Assembly: GCA_003559235.1 (NCBI GenBank)
Contig: PWME01000116.1
Location: 1-34,406, forward strand
Length of the DNA stretch: 34,406 nucleotides
Source of the DNA: Mollicutes bacterium
Lineage (GTDB): Bacteria > Bacillota_I > Bacilli_A > Izemoplasmatales > Izemoplasmataceae
Reading direction: 5' to 3'
The notes under the pieces are model-generated. The model made no database searches, was not told the origin of the DNA, and saw nothing but the letters and a program-made list of their open reading frames with translations. Made by a program: the position numbers and the translations under genes. Below, piece after piece: positions 1 to 9,617 of this stretch (positions are counted from its first letter, which is position 1; each line of letters opens with the position of its first letter).

Positions 1-771
1 ACAGGAACGAATACCTTTGGTAAAGAAAACAATGACTTTCGTGGAAAGATTACGTATGATACGAAAGAACTTAGTTCTGCAATAGCATTGGGTTACAGAC
101 TAATAGACACGGCTATATATTACCGCAATGAAGCGGTTATTGGGAAAGCAGTAAAAGAATCAGATGTGGATAGAAGTGAATTCTTTATTACATCAAAAAT
201 CCCAGCAGAAAAAGAATATACGGAAACCGATGAACGGATTCAATATCATGTTGAAAAATCGCTTGAAGCGCTTGATATGGACTATATTGACCTTTATTTG
301 ATTCACTTTCCACTGGAAACACACGAAGATAATCTAAGGGTTTATCGGGTGTTAGAAAGCTTTGTAGACCGAAGGCTTATAAAATCCATTGGTGTTTCTA
401 ATTTTAAAGAGGACCAACTGGCGTATTTAATTAAACATGCAAAGGTCAAACCCGTACTCAATCAGTTCCAATCTTATCCAGGCAACCATAACCAAGCATT
501 GATCGATTTTTGTAAAACCCATGATATTATACCCGAAGCGTATCAGTCGCTTGCAAAATTAGATGACAAAATAAAAGATAAACTTATTGATTTAGCCAAA
601 CCATATAATAAAACATGGAGCCAAATCATATTAAACTACCAAGTTCATGAGGGCATCGTGGTGATTCCAAAATCTCATAACCCTCAGCATCAACGTGAAA
701 ACATCGACATTTTTGACTTTGTATTAAAAGAAGAAGATATCGAGAAGATTAAAAACTTACATAGTAATTAA
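1..771 (+). CDS. Aldo/keto reductase, 5'-truncated by window edge
   Basis: Frame 1 is open from base 1 (TGTNTFGKENNDFRGKITYDTKELSSAIALGYRLIDTAIYYRNEAVIGKA...), upstream of the track start at 88; AKR motifs GYRLIDTA, DYIDLYLIHFP, SIGVSNF, VIPKS. Confidence 0.93.
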   Translation, partial: TGTNTFGKENNDFRGKITYDTKELSSAIALGYRLIDTAIYYRNEAVIGKAVKESDVDRSEFFITSKIPAEKEYTETDERIQYHVEKSLEALDMDYIDLYLIHFPLETHEDNLRVYRVLESFVDRRLIKSIGVSNFKEDQLAYLIKHAKVKPVLNQFQSYPGNHNQALIDFCKTHDIIPEAYQSLAKLDDKIKDKLIDLAKPYNKTWSQIILNYQVHEGIVVIPKSHNPQHQRENIDIFDFVLKEEDIEKIKNLHSN

Positions 772-902
772 TGGTATCCTTGACAAGCTACATTGTACGT
801 AATCATACGCTATATGATTAATGATAAGGTCAGTGCATGTTCTTTCTATTTTTGTTATTTTATCGAGTAGTTGTTAAATTTGATATATTTTTATTTACCC
901 AT

Positions 903-929
903 AAAAAAACTCTTATGAAGAGTTTTTTT
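903..929. terminator. Bidirectional intrinsic terminator between convergent genes
   Basis: aaaaaaactctt-atg-aagagttttttt, perfect inverted repeat with A/T tracts on both sides, between the + AKR and - epimerase genes. Confidence 0.85.
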
Positions 930-1923
930 AAGATAACGATTTGACAGATTTTACCATTGCATCATACCGCTTTAAGAAGTCTTGGTTAATAGTTTGATTG
1001 TCTGGGTTATTTAAATAATATGCGATGGCTTTATGAATGACATCGGTATACTCAATCGACGATCTATAGTTTTTTGCGATGCCTTTAATCTTGGTGTTAT
1101 CGTAGACACTATCATGAAGATTATCCCCCATTAAGGGCCCCTTCAGTTCTGGAAAGAACGTAATGATAGTTTCACTTGGAATATAAATGATTTTAGGGTG
1201 TTTATTTAAGGCTTTGTAAAAGGTAAAAGCGAGTTCATTCCATGTATACACTTTTTCTGAGGTTAAATGAAAGGTATCGTTATAGGCTTTTTGATTGCCG
1301 AGTAAGTCCAAAAATCCGTATGCAAAATCTTCATGATGTGTCATTGTCCAGCGCGTGTCGCCATGGTTAGGAATGACAATAGGCTTTTCGTCTAAGATGC
1401 GCTTTATTAATGTAAAGGGATGATCCCATAGCTGCACTTGAAAGGCAATTGATTGATCGTTAACCGTATGCGAAGGGCGAACGATTGTGACGTTGAAATC
1501 CGAATCGTTTAACGAACGTAAATAGTCTTCACATTCGGCTTTATTTTGACTGTATTTCCAATAAGGGTTATCGAGGGGAATGTCTTCTGTAATCGGAAGC
1601 TTCGGTAAAGGTTTTTGATAGGCAGAAGCACTGCTTATAAAAATGTATTGGTTTGTCTTCCCTTTAAATAGTCGATAATCACGTTCAACGTCCTTTTTTG
1701 TAAAAGCAATCCAATCAACAATGACATCGAAATAATGGTTGTTAATGCGCTTTTTAACCATTTCTTGATCATTGATGTTCGCTTGAATAAGATTGACTTT
1801 TGCAGGGATATCTTGATTTTGATTGCCTCGATTGAGTAAAAATAAATCAATCGACTGCTTGACAGCAAGTTTTGTGACAGCAGTTGATATTAAGCCTGAC
1901 CCACCAATAAACAACACTTTCAT
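928..1923 (-). CDS. NAD-dependent epimerase/dehydratase (extended SDR family)
   Basis: MKVLFIGGSGLISTAVTKLA (Rossmann GxxGxxS), ...YIFISSASAYQKP...; likely start is MKVLFIGG at 1923 rather than 1938. Confidence 0.85.
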   Translation of the reverse strand: MKVLFIGGSGLISTAVTKLAVKQSIDLFLLNRGNQNQDIPAKVNLIQANINDQEMVKKRINNHYFDVIVDWIAFTKKDVERDYRLFKGKTNQYIFISSASAYQKPLPKLPITEDIPLDNPYWKYSQNKAECEDYLRSLNDSDFNVTIVRPSHTVNDQSIAFQVQLWDHPFTLIKRILDEKPIVIPNHGDTRWTMTHHEDFAYGFLDLLGNQKAYNDTFHLTSEKVYTWNELAFTFYKALNKHPKIIYIPSETIITFFPELKGPLMGDNLHDSVYDNTKIKGIAKNYRSSIEYTDVIHKAIAYYLNNPDNQTINQDFLKRYDAMVKSVKSLS

Positions 1924-2216
1924 GACTAAACACCTCAACTCGTTTTTATAAAACTTTGTTAATACTATATTACCGCACTTGGCTTGTAGTGCATAATCAT
2001 TTAATTTACACGATTATTTTGTGATTATGTCACGTGGTGATTATTAAGATATAGGACACGCTTTATGGCCAGCTCGTGGTAGTTGACTGTCTATTTATAA
2101 TGTTTAGGTTGGTTTCATTTGCACAAAAGCAATTGAAAAGCGATGTCAATATAATATAATACCAATGTAGATAGGGAAAATGTTATACACTACTGGGTAC
2201 TATTTGGGGGCCTTAT

Positions 2217-2672
2217 ATGGTGGAAAGAATAAAGCTTAGGTTTCAAAAGCTTCGCATAGTGACGGTTTTAGCTTGGCTTGTTATTTTCTTTCTTGGATCT
2301 ATGTCGCGCGGTGTGATTTCACCGTTAGCTTTTTGGATGTTGGTTATTGTGTTTATTATCTTACTATCGATTGATGTGGTTTACTTTATTATTCGTGTGA
2401 GTGAAGCACATTATTTACAAGTTACTCAAAAAAGCGTAGTGATAAAAAGAGTGTTTCAACCCCCAAGGGCAATGCTAATTTCAGATATTAAATCTATACT
2501 GTTTATTGAAAAAAATGGAACTGCAGAACGTATTATTTTATCTGATGGAAAGCACGCGATAGAAATCCAACACATTTACAGAGTATCAAAAGAAATTATT
2601 ATAGAAAAAATTAAAGCATCTCCAGAGTATCCAAATGGGCTTGAAATTGATTTAATTAAAGCAATCTGGTAA
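2217..2672 (+). CDS. Small membrane protein, two N-terminal TM helices plus PH-like/YdbT-type cytosolic part
   Basis: 151 aa; hydrophobic stretches VLAWLVIFFLGSM and FWMLVIVFIILLSIDVVYFII; preceded by a G-rich SD (tttggggg). Confidence 0.6.
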   Translation: MVERIKLRFQKLRIVTVLAWLVIFFLGSMSRGVISPLAFWMLVIVFIILLSIDVVYFIIRVSEAHYLQVTQKSVVIKRVFQPPRAMLISDIKSILFIEKNGTAERIILSDGKHAIEIQHIYRVSKEIIIEKIKASPEYPNGLEIDLIKAIW

Positions 2673-2746
2673 AAATTTGTGTATAAAGTTATTAAAATAC
2701 ATCTAGAGAAGGATATTTATCCTGTCAAAAAGCTTAATCATCAAAG

Positions 2747-2778
2747 CAAAGGCTTCCACATTTTAGTGGAGGCCTTTG
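2747..2778. other. Strong stem-loop (possible terminator for convergent transcripts)
   Basis: caaaggcttccac-attтta loop region-gtggaggcctttg; 13-bp stem with one G-U; no clear U tract; lies between convergent genes. Confidence 0.5.
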
Positions 2779-2929
2779 ATTCTATAATAAACATAGTCAT
2801 TGTTGTCTATAATAAACATTCGCGTGAATTACATCGTTTAAGAATCTTAATAGGTTTAGTAAATGAACTTTATGAGTACGTTTCAACCGCTTCTTTATGG
2901 AATGCCATAATTATCAAACGATTAAGTCA

Positions 2930-4732
2930 TCAATCATCATAAGTTAGGCCATATCCTAGTGGATAGTGGACATGATTATCTGGTGAATCGAAATAATTTA
3001 AACTTGCTGGCCATGCAAACGATAATTTCCCTTGAAATTCTGTCTGATTATACAATAAATCACTAAAAGCACTTCCGCCTTCAGAGCCTGGCAAAAAAGC
3101 AGCGATAAGTGCATCAAATGTTTCAACTGTATCATCTAACACTAATGGACGCCCACTAACAATGACACCAATCACGTTAAGTCCGAGCGCTTTTGCCTGT
3201 ATAGCTTGTTGGTAGGCTTGCGTATTATCAGGGTGTGCAAGACCATTAAACAAGGTTGGATGTTCAGTATCACCATGGCCTTCAGCATAAGGCGTTTCAC
3301 TAAATACGACAATAACGGTATCCGCATCTTCTAGATTATGAACGATGTGACCTGGGTTGTTTTTCAAGTGGTTTTGAATACCCTCTAAGATTGAAGTTCC
3401 AGTACCCAGACGGGCATCCTGATTGCCTTGCCAATGTGTTGTCCAACCGCCTGCTAAATAACCAACATGATCATGAGCAGGGCCAGTTAAATATAGGTTT
3501 TCAGTGCCGTTTAATGGTAGCACACCATCATTTTCTAATAGAACCATTGAGGCACTGGCTGCCTTTTTTGCAAGTTCTATATGAGAATCACTCGCAAAGT
3601 AAGTTTCAGTGTCTACTCGATGTGTTGGGTTTTCAAACAGATGATGATTATACTTTAATGTTAATATACGTTTTACCGCTTCATCAACTCGTTCTGTTGT
3701 AAGCATGCCCAAGTTAACGGCATCGATGAGTTCAGCGTGTGCAGCTTGCCAATCCATAGGCAACATTACTATATCAACACCAGCATTAATCGAAGTGACG
3801 AGCTGTTCTTGAAACGTGCCATCGAGTTGGAAAATTGCATTCCAATCACTTAACAAAACGCCATTAAATCCAAGCTCATCTCGCAATACAGTTGTTAGCC
3901 AATATTCACTGGCGTGCATTTTAACGCCGTTGATTGAGCTAAAAGAAACCATAATGATCGACACGCCAGCTTCAATAGCTTCAATAAATGGTGGTAAATG
4001 GTAATCGCGTACGGCTTGTTCACTTAAGATAGCATCGCCTTGGTCAATGCCTTTAAAAGTCCCTCCATCGGCCACAAAGTGTTTAGCGGTAGCGATGGCG
4101 TGATGGGACTGTAGACCTTGTATGAATGAAGCAACTAAATTGGCGTGTATGCTTGGGTCTTCACTGAAAGATTCATACGTTCTACCCCAACGTATGTCGC
4201 GTGCGACGCTAACCGCTGGACTAAAGTTCCAATGGATGCCAGTTGCTTTCATCTCTAAGGCCGTTGCTTCACCGATTTGTTCAACCAATGCTGCATCGTT
4301 CATCATTCCGAGATTGATGTTATGTGGGAAGATTGTTGCGCCATAAACATTATTATGGCCATGGACAGCATCAGTGCCATAAAGCAGTGGAATGGAACAC
4401 CGTGCCTCAAGTGCAGCTTCTTGATAGTCTTTTACCATTTCATACCACACACTAACGTCATCATCATAATGATTTGGGTGACTGCCGCCTCCACTTAAGA
4501 TACTTCCAATACCATATTCAGTAACTTCTTCAGGGGTAATATACTTTTCTTCTGCTTGTAACATCTGTGCGATTTTTTCTTCTAATGTCAAGTTAGCCAT
4601 CAGATGATTAATGAAATGCTCTTTGTCGTCTTTATCACTAGGCAAGCATAGCGCTTAATCGTCGCGTTCATTCACACAAGCAAAAATAAGAAAACTTACC
4701 AATAGTATCAGCATGGTTAACAATTTTTTCAT
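2930..4732 (-). CDS. GH3 beta-glucosidase/exo-beta-glucanase (ExoI-like), lipoprotein signal peptide interrupted by in-frame TAA at codon 26
   Basis: Catalytic ORF 2930..4645 has GH3 motifs LTLEEKIAQM, GTDAVHGHNNVYGATIFPHNI, KHFVADGGT, LLSDWNAI, AGGWTTHWQG, PLGYGLT. Upstream, in the same frame, AGGAGG..ATG (4732) encodes MKKLLTMLILLVSFLIFAC|VNERDD then TAA, then ALCLPSDKDDKEHF... continuing into the GH3 domain. Confidence 0.85.
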
Positions 4733-4744
4733 AGACGCCTCCTA

Positions 4745-4766
4745 AAACGATTTCGTTTCAAGTATA
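4745..4766 (-). promoter_or_regulatory. Extended -10 promoter (TGT-TATACT) with adjacent LacI-type operator for the minus-strand GH3
   Basis: Minus strand reads TGTTATACT-TG-AAACGAAATCGTTT-TAGGAGGCGTCTATG; AAACGA/TCGTTT inverted repeat. Confidence 0.65.
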
Positions 4767-5073
4767 ACACGGAAGAGCCTGTTGTGCACTATGCATCTAA
4801 AAACAGCACTTTCTGTGATCCTTAAATTAAAAATAGAAGCCATTAAGAATAGAAAAATAGATATTTGTAAGATTGATTTCCATGGTGTTATCCATGACAA
4901 AACTGCCATAAAAAAAGATTTTTTAAAAGGTTTTTGAAGATTTTTTTCGTATTTGTTACATGCATATTATACGTTTAGTGTAGAAAGCTTTTTTACTTTA
5001 AAGAAGCCCTGTGTTTTATTTTTCAAAATAAGAATGAAAAAAATACATATGACAAGAACTAATTGAAATTACG

Positions 5074-5095
5074 AAAACGTTATAGTAAAACGTTT
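5074..5095 (+). promoter_or_regulatory. Two AAAACGTT operator-like palindromic cores spaced 13 bp
   Basis: cgAAAACGTTatagtAAAACGTTTac; same core as upstream of the LacI gene and the second GH3. Confidence 0.4.
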
Positions 5096-5110
5096 ACATT
5101 TGTGATAAAC

Positions 5111-5133
5111 TATAAACGAAAACGATTTCGTTA
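5111..5133 (+). promoter_or_regulatory. -10-like TATAAA followed by LacI-type operator AAAACGATTTCGTT
   Basis: TATAAA-cg-AAAACGATTTCGTT-A just upstream of the SD/ATG of GH30; the exact 14-mer also occurs at 4744-4757. Confidence 0.6.
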
Positions 5134-5146
5134 TGGGGTGTTTTAC

Positions 5147-6460
5147 ATGATTAACCATTATGAAACAGCGAAATATAACCATACAAGACATGAACGGGTT
5201 ACAAGGCATCTTGATGACGTTGAAGGCACGTTAACCGTTGATGCATCACAAAAATATCAACGTATCGTTGGCTTTGGGGGTGCTTTTACTGAAGCGGCTG
5301 CATTCACTTTATCAAAGATGTCATTCGATAAACGTAACGACGTACTTAACGCGTACTTTCATAAAACAGAGGGCCTCGGTTATAACCTTGGTCGTGTTGC
5401 CATAAATAGTTGTGATTTTTCGTTAGAAAACTATACGTATGTTGAGGATTATGATGTAAATCTGTCAACGTTTTCTATTGAAAGAGACAAAGCGAATATC
5501 ATCCCAATGATTAAAGATGCAGAAAAGGTACGTGGCGATACAATTGAGTTACTTGCATCACCATGGAGCCCCCCGGCGTGGATGAAAGATAACAATGACA
5601 TGAACCATGGCGGGAAGCTCTTGTCTAAGTATCGGCAGGTTTGGGCTGATTATATGGTTAAGTTTGTGGAGACATACCAAGCGCATGATGTTTCTGTGTT
5701 TGCACTTTCGGTTCAAAATGAACCCGCCGCAAAACAAGTGTGGGATTCTTGTCTTTATACAGGAGAAGAAGAACGCGATTTTGTGAAGTATTTTTTAGGA
5801 CCTACCATCGAAAAAAGCAAAGTACCGAAAACAAAGATATTTATTTGGGATCATAATCGAGATCTCATTGTAAAACGCGCAAAGGCAGTTTTAGAAGACC
5901 CTGTTGCAAATGCATATACTTATGGAATTGCATTTCATTGGTATGTATCAGAGGCTTTTGAAAACTTACATCAGGTACATAAACTTTTTCCTGATAAAGC
6001 ACTACTATTTACTGAAGGTACGATTGAAGGTGGTGTTTCGTTGCACGCTTTTGAATCAGGCGAACGCTACGCGCGCAACATGATTGGTGATTTTAGCCAT
6101 TATTGCACAGGTTATATTGATTGGAATTTGACGCTTGATGAACATGGTGGACCCAATCATGTTGGTAATTATTGCGACGCGCCAATTATTTGTGACACGG
6201 CAAACAACATTATCCATAAAAATTACTCTTATGATGCAATCGGTCACTTTAGTAAGCATATTGAACGCGGTGCTTTACGGATTGGTTCATCGTCAAATCA
6301 TGACGGTATTAAGCATGTTGCTTTTGAAAACCCTAATGGTAAAAAAGTTTTGGTTGTACAAAATGAAACTGAAGAAGATTGTGCGTTACAGGTGAGCTGT
6401 GATCACACGCATCACAATATCCTTTTTTGCAAAAGAAGTATTTCTACTATCACGTTTTGA
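5147..6460 (+). CDS. GH30 glycoside hydrolase (beta-1,6-glucanase/glucosidase type), cytoplasmic
   Basis: GFGGAFTEAAAFT, ASPWSPPAWMKDNNDM, SVQNEPAAKQVWDSC, LLFTEGTIEGG; ATG 5147 (MINHYETAKYNH) with SD gggg; the track start at 5063 would run through the operator. No signal peptide. Confidence 0.9.
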   Translation: MINHYETAKYNHTRHERVTRHLDDVEGTLTVDASQKYQRIVGFGGAFTEAAAFTLSKMSFDKRNDVLNAYFHKTEGLGYNLGRVAINSCDFSLENYTYVEDYDVNLSTFSIERDKANIIPMIKDAEKVRGDTIELLASPWSPPAWMKDNNDMNHGGKLLSKYRQVWADYMVKFVETYQAHDVSVFALSVQNEPAAKQVWDSCLYTGEEERDFVKYFLGPTIEKSKVPKTKIFIWDHNRDLIVKRAKAVLEDPVANAYTYGIAFHWYVSEAFENLHQVHKLFPDKALLFTEGTIEGGVSLHAFESGERYARNMIGDFSHYCTGYIDWNLTLDEHGGPNHVGNYCDAPIICDTANNIIHKNYSYDAIGHFSKHIERGALRIGSSSNHDGIKHVAFENPNGKKVLVVQNETEEDCALQVSCDHTHHNILFCKRSISTITF

Positions 6461-6469
6461 GGTGACGAT

Positions 6470-9400
6470 GTGAAAGATTACTATTATAAAGACAATGCGT
6501 TTGTTATTGAAAATTACAACACAAAAAAGCCTTTCGCAAGCTTTTTGCCCGGATTGGCGGGTAAAAAAGGTATTCCTTTGTGGGCGTTTTATGTGAATCG
6601 TGCTCAAGGTATTGCTGGTTTTGGTTTACAAGATAAATCCAAACCGATTATGACATTTACCCCTGCTAATAAAGCGTATGAAAGCGTTGGAACATCAGGA
6701 TTCCGGACTTTTATTAAGGCTGATAACCAGTACTATGAAGCATTTGCATCTGATGATAAACATGCGCATCGCATGCGCATCAAGCGAGCATCGTTATGTA
6801 TTGAAGAAACGCATGAACAATTAGGTTTACAGGTTCATGTTAAATATTTTGGCTTACCAAACGCACCGATTGCGGCATTGGTAAGAATGCTGACGATTAA
6901 AAATGTTGGTAATGAAACTAGAAACATCGAAGTGCTAGATGGCATTACTGAAATATTGCCTTCAGGCGTTTCCAATGGTGCATTTCAAGCTTCATCCAAC
7001 TTGTTAGCGAGTTGGATGGATGTTAACCATCTCGATGAAAATATCGCGTTTTATAAGCTACGCGCCTCTACAGGTGACTCCAGTGAAGTGAACGATATTA
7101 GTGATGGAAACTTTTATATCGGTTTCACGGAAGAAGGGTTAATTAAACCACTCGTCGATCAACAATTAATTTTTTCTTACAATACTGCAAAAAAGAAGCC
7201 CATAGGCTTTATTGAACAACCTTTACAAACACTTATGAAACAACCACAAGTTGTTACCAACCATATTCCATGCGGGTTTATTCCGTTTAAAAAGTCACTT
7301 AAACCAGGTGAAACGGTAACGCTTTATGCGTTGAGTGGCCATGCTAGAAATGTAAACTTTCTACGCAATCAAATCACCGTATTGAGTGATACACAGGCAA
7401 TAAAAGCCAAAGCTAAAGAAGCGGAAGCGATTATAGAATCATTATTAAACGATGTTGATACCGATACGGCATACCCAGTATTTAACCAATATATTAAGCA
7501 AAATTATTTGGATAATTTATTGCGTGGTGGCTACCCGATTGCAATGGGTGGATGCATCTATCACCTTTATTCTAGACGCCATGGAGATCTTGAGCGCGAT
7601 TATAATTATTTTAATCTAGCGCCTGAATATTATTCGCAAGGAAGCGGAAATTTCCGCGATGTATGTCAAAACCGAAGAATGGACGCGTTCATTCATTCTG
7701 AAGTTGGCGCATTTAATATCCGTCAGTTTGCGAGCTTAATTCAACTTGATGGTTATAATCCACTTGTTGTTAACGGAATGCGTTATACGATTGACGATGA
7801 AGCGGTACGACAAACGTTGTGTCAAACTTATTTCAATGGTAATAAAACAATGCAGGCATTATTGGCAAAACCGTTTACGCCGGGTGCAATTGTGAATACC
7901 ATAGAAAACCATGCTATCGCATGCAATCACAATGAGTCAACTTATCTTGATGCGATACTAAAGGCATCAACACCGCATTTTGAAGCGGTCTTTGGAGAAG
8001 GGTATTGGACGGATCATTTCACGTATTTGTTAGAAATGATTGAAAACTATGAAGCCATTTATCCAGATTATATGGAGACGTTGCTTTTTGAGGACATGTC
8101 ATATTTATACTTTGACTCGCCTGTCACATTACGTGCGCAGCATGAAAAGACAGTAAAAACAGATAAAGGAACCATACGCCAGTATGGTGCTTTAAGGCAT
8201 TATGATGATGAAAAGATTAAACGCCTTAAGATGGATCCACATCAATCAAACTGGGTCAAAATAGATAATGAACCATACCGTTCTACGCTTTATGTTAAAT
8301 TGCTTAGCATCGTGTTAAATAAACACAGTCAACTCGACCCTGATGGCTTTGGCATTGAAATGGAAGCAGAGAAACCTGGGTGGAATGACGCGATGAATGG
8401 ATTGCCAGGATTACATGGTTCAGGCGTTGGAGAAACTATTGAAACGATGCGGTTGGTAGATTTTTTACTAAAATACCATAACCCAAAATACAGGATACAG
8501 ATACCTAAAGAACTCAACGATCTTTTCAAAGGCTTAATCAAAACCCCTGATTATTTTACCCGTGTTCATTTACGCGAAAACTATCGCGATGCCATACGGT
8601 TTGGGATAAGTGGTAAGTTTGAAGACCTTAATCCATCGTTGATAAAAGACTATTTAACCCGTTTAAGCGAGACCCTACAACATAATTTGACAACATTGTT
8701 TGAACATTCTAATGGTATTATGCCGACTTTTTTAACGTATGAGGTAACCGAATATGAAACGCTAATGAAAAATAATCAGCCTATCATTGGCAATTATAAA
8801 CTTCCGCTTGTGAAGCCTCTTGCCTTTAAACGTCGTGCCTTGCCGCATTTTTTAGAAGCACCAGCGCGCTTACTTAAATCACGTTTTTCGAATGAACATC
8901 TAAGACGTATGCATGAAAATATACTAAATTCAGATATTTACGATGCTTCCTTAAACCTTTTTAAAACGAGTGCGTGTTTAGAAGGTGAAACACATGAGAT
9001 TGGAAGAATCCGTGCTTTTACGAAAGGTTGGTTAGAAAGAGAAAGCAACTTTTTACATTTAACCTATAAATATTTGATAGGACTTTTAAAAGCTGGCTTA
9101 TATGATTCATATTTTCAAGCACTTAAAGACAATTTGGTATGCTTTATGAACCCAAATCAGTACGGGCGCAGTACACTCGAAAATTCCAGTTTTATCGTGC
9201 CATCAAATAATCCAAATCCAAAACTTCATGGCCAAGGCTTTTTTGCTCGTTTGAGTGGTTCGACAGTAGAAATGATTCATATGTGGGCTATTATGATGAC
9301 AGGTGGAAACCCGTTTACACTAAAAAATGATCAATTAACTTTGTCTTTTAAACCGGTTTTATCGAGTGACTTTTTCAAAGACGATGGAACCGTTAGCTTC

Positions 9401-9598
9401 ATGTTTATGAAACAGACACGTGTAACCTACATTAATAAAAATCGACAATCGACTTACTTACAATGTGAAACTGAAAAAATCGAATTATCGAATGCGCAAG
9501 AAACGATTGTCAAAGAGGGTGGTGAGATATCGGGGAAACTAGCAGAAGCGGTACGCAATGGATTATATCAAAATATTATAATTACATTAAAAACCTAA
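6470..9598 (+). CDS. Large beta-glucan phosphorylase of the GH94/GH149/GH161 group (candidate beta-1,3-oligoglucan phosphorylase)
   Basis: 1042 aa, GTG start with gagg SD; phosphorylase-like features including GLQDKSKP, YSQGSGNFRDVCQNRRMD, EKPGWNDAMNGLPGLHGSGVGETIE. Subfamily not resolvable by eye. Confidence 0.75.
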   Translation: MKDYYYKDNAFVIENYNTKKPFASFLPGLAGKKGIPLWAFYVNRAQGIAGFGLQDKSKPIMTFTPANKAYESVGTSGFRTFIKADNQYYEAFASDDKHAHRMRIKRASLCIEETHEQLGLQVHVKYFGLPNAPIAALVRMLTIKNVGNETRNIEVLDGITEILPSGVSNGAFQASSNLLASWMDVNHLDENIAFYKLRASTGDSSEVNDISDGNFYIGFTEEGLIKPLVDQQLIFSYNTAKKKPIGFIEQPLQTLMKQPQVVTNHIPCGFIPFKKSLKPGETVTLYALSGHARNVNFLRNQITVLSDTQAIKAKAKEAEAIIESLLNDVDTDTAYPVFNQYIKQNYLDNLLRGGYPIAMGGCIYHLYSRRHGDLERDYNYFNLAPEYYSQGSGNFRDVCQNRRMDAFIHSEVGAFNIRQFASLIQLDGYNPLVVNGMRYTIDDEAVRQTLCQTYFNGNKTMQALLAKPFTPGAIVNTIENHAIACNHNESTYLDAILKASTPHFEAVFGEGYWTDHFTYLLEMIENYEAIYPDYMETLLFEDMSYLYFDSPVTLRAQHEKTVKTDKGTIRQYGALRHYDDEKIKRLKMDPHQSNWVKIDNEPYRSTLYVKLLSIVLNKHSQLDPDGFGIEMEAEKPGWNDAMNGLPGLHGSGVGETIETMRLVDFLLKYHNPKYRIQIPKELNDLFKGLIKTPDYFTRVHLRENYRDAIRFGISGKFEDLNPSLIKDYLTRLSETLQHNLTTLFEHSNGIMPTFLTYEVTEYETLMKNNQPIIGNYKLPLVKPLAFKRRALPHFLEAPARLLKSRFSNEHLRRMHENILNSDIYDASLNLFKTSACLEGETHEIGRIRAFTKGWLERESNFLHLTYKYLIGLLKAGLYDSYFQALKDNLVCFMNPNQYGRSTLENSSFIVPSNNPNPKLHGQGFFARLSGSTVEMIHMWAIMMTGGNPFTLKNDQLTLSFKPVLSSDFFKDDGTVSFMFMKQTRVTYINKNRQSTYLQCETEKIELSNAQETIVKEGGEISGKLAEAVRNGLYQNIIITLKT

Positions 9599-9617
9599 AA
9601 AATAGGGAGGAAGTTTC

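Noticed and set aside
2679-2942. 87-aa plus-strand ORF
   Set aside because: No recognisable family, covers the strong hairpin at 2747-2778 and overlaps the 3' end of the GH3 gene; probably chance.
3391-4498. Plus-strand ORFs opposite the GH3 gene
   Set aside because: Antisense to conserved GH3 motifs, no own SD or family.
4655-4657. Stop-codon reassignment as explanation for the in-frame TAA
   Set aside because: Other genes here end cleanly at TAA, TAG and TGA (e.g. GH30 ends at TGA 6458-6460, 18325 gene ends at TGA 20350-20352), so a variant code is not supported.
5063-5146. Track start of GH30 at 5063
   Set aside because: The extension passes through the operator and promoter-like elements; ATG 5147 with a G-rich SD is better.
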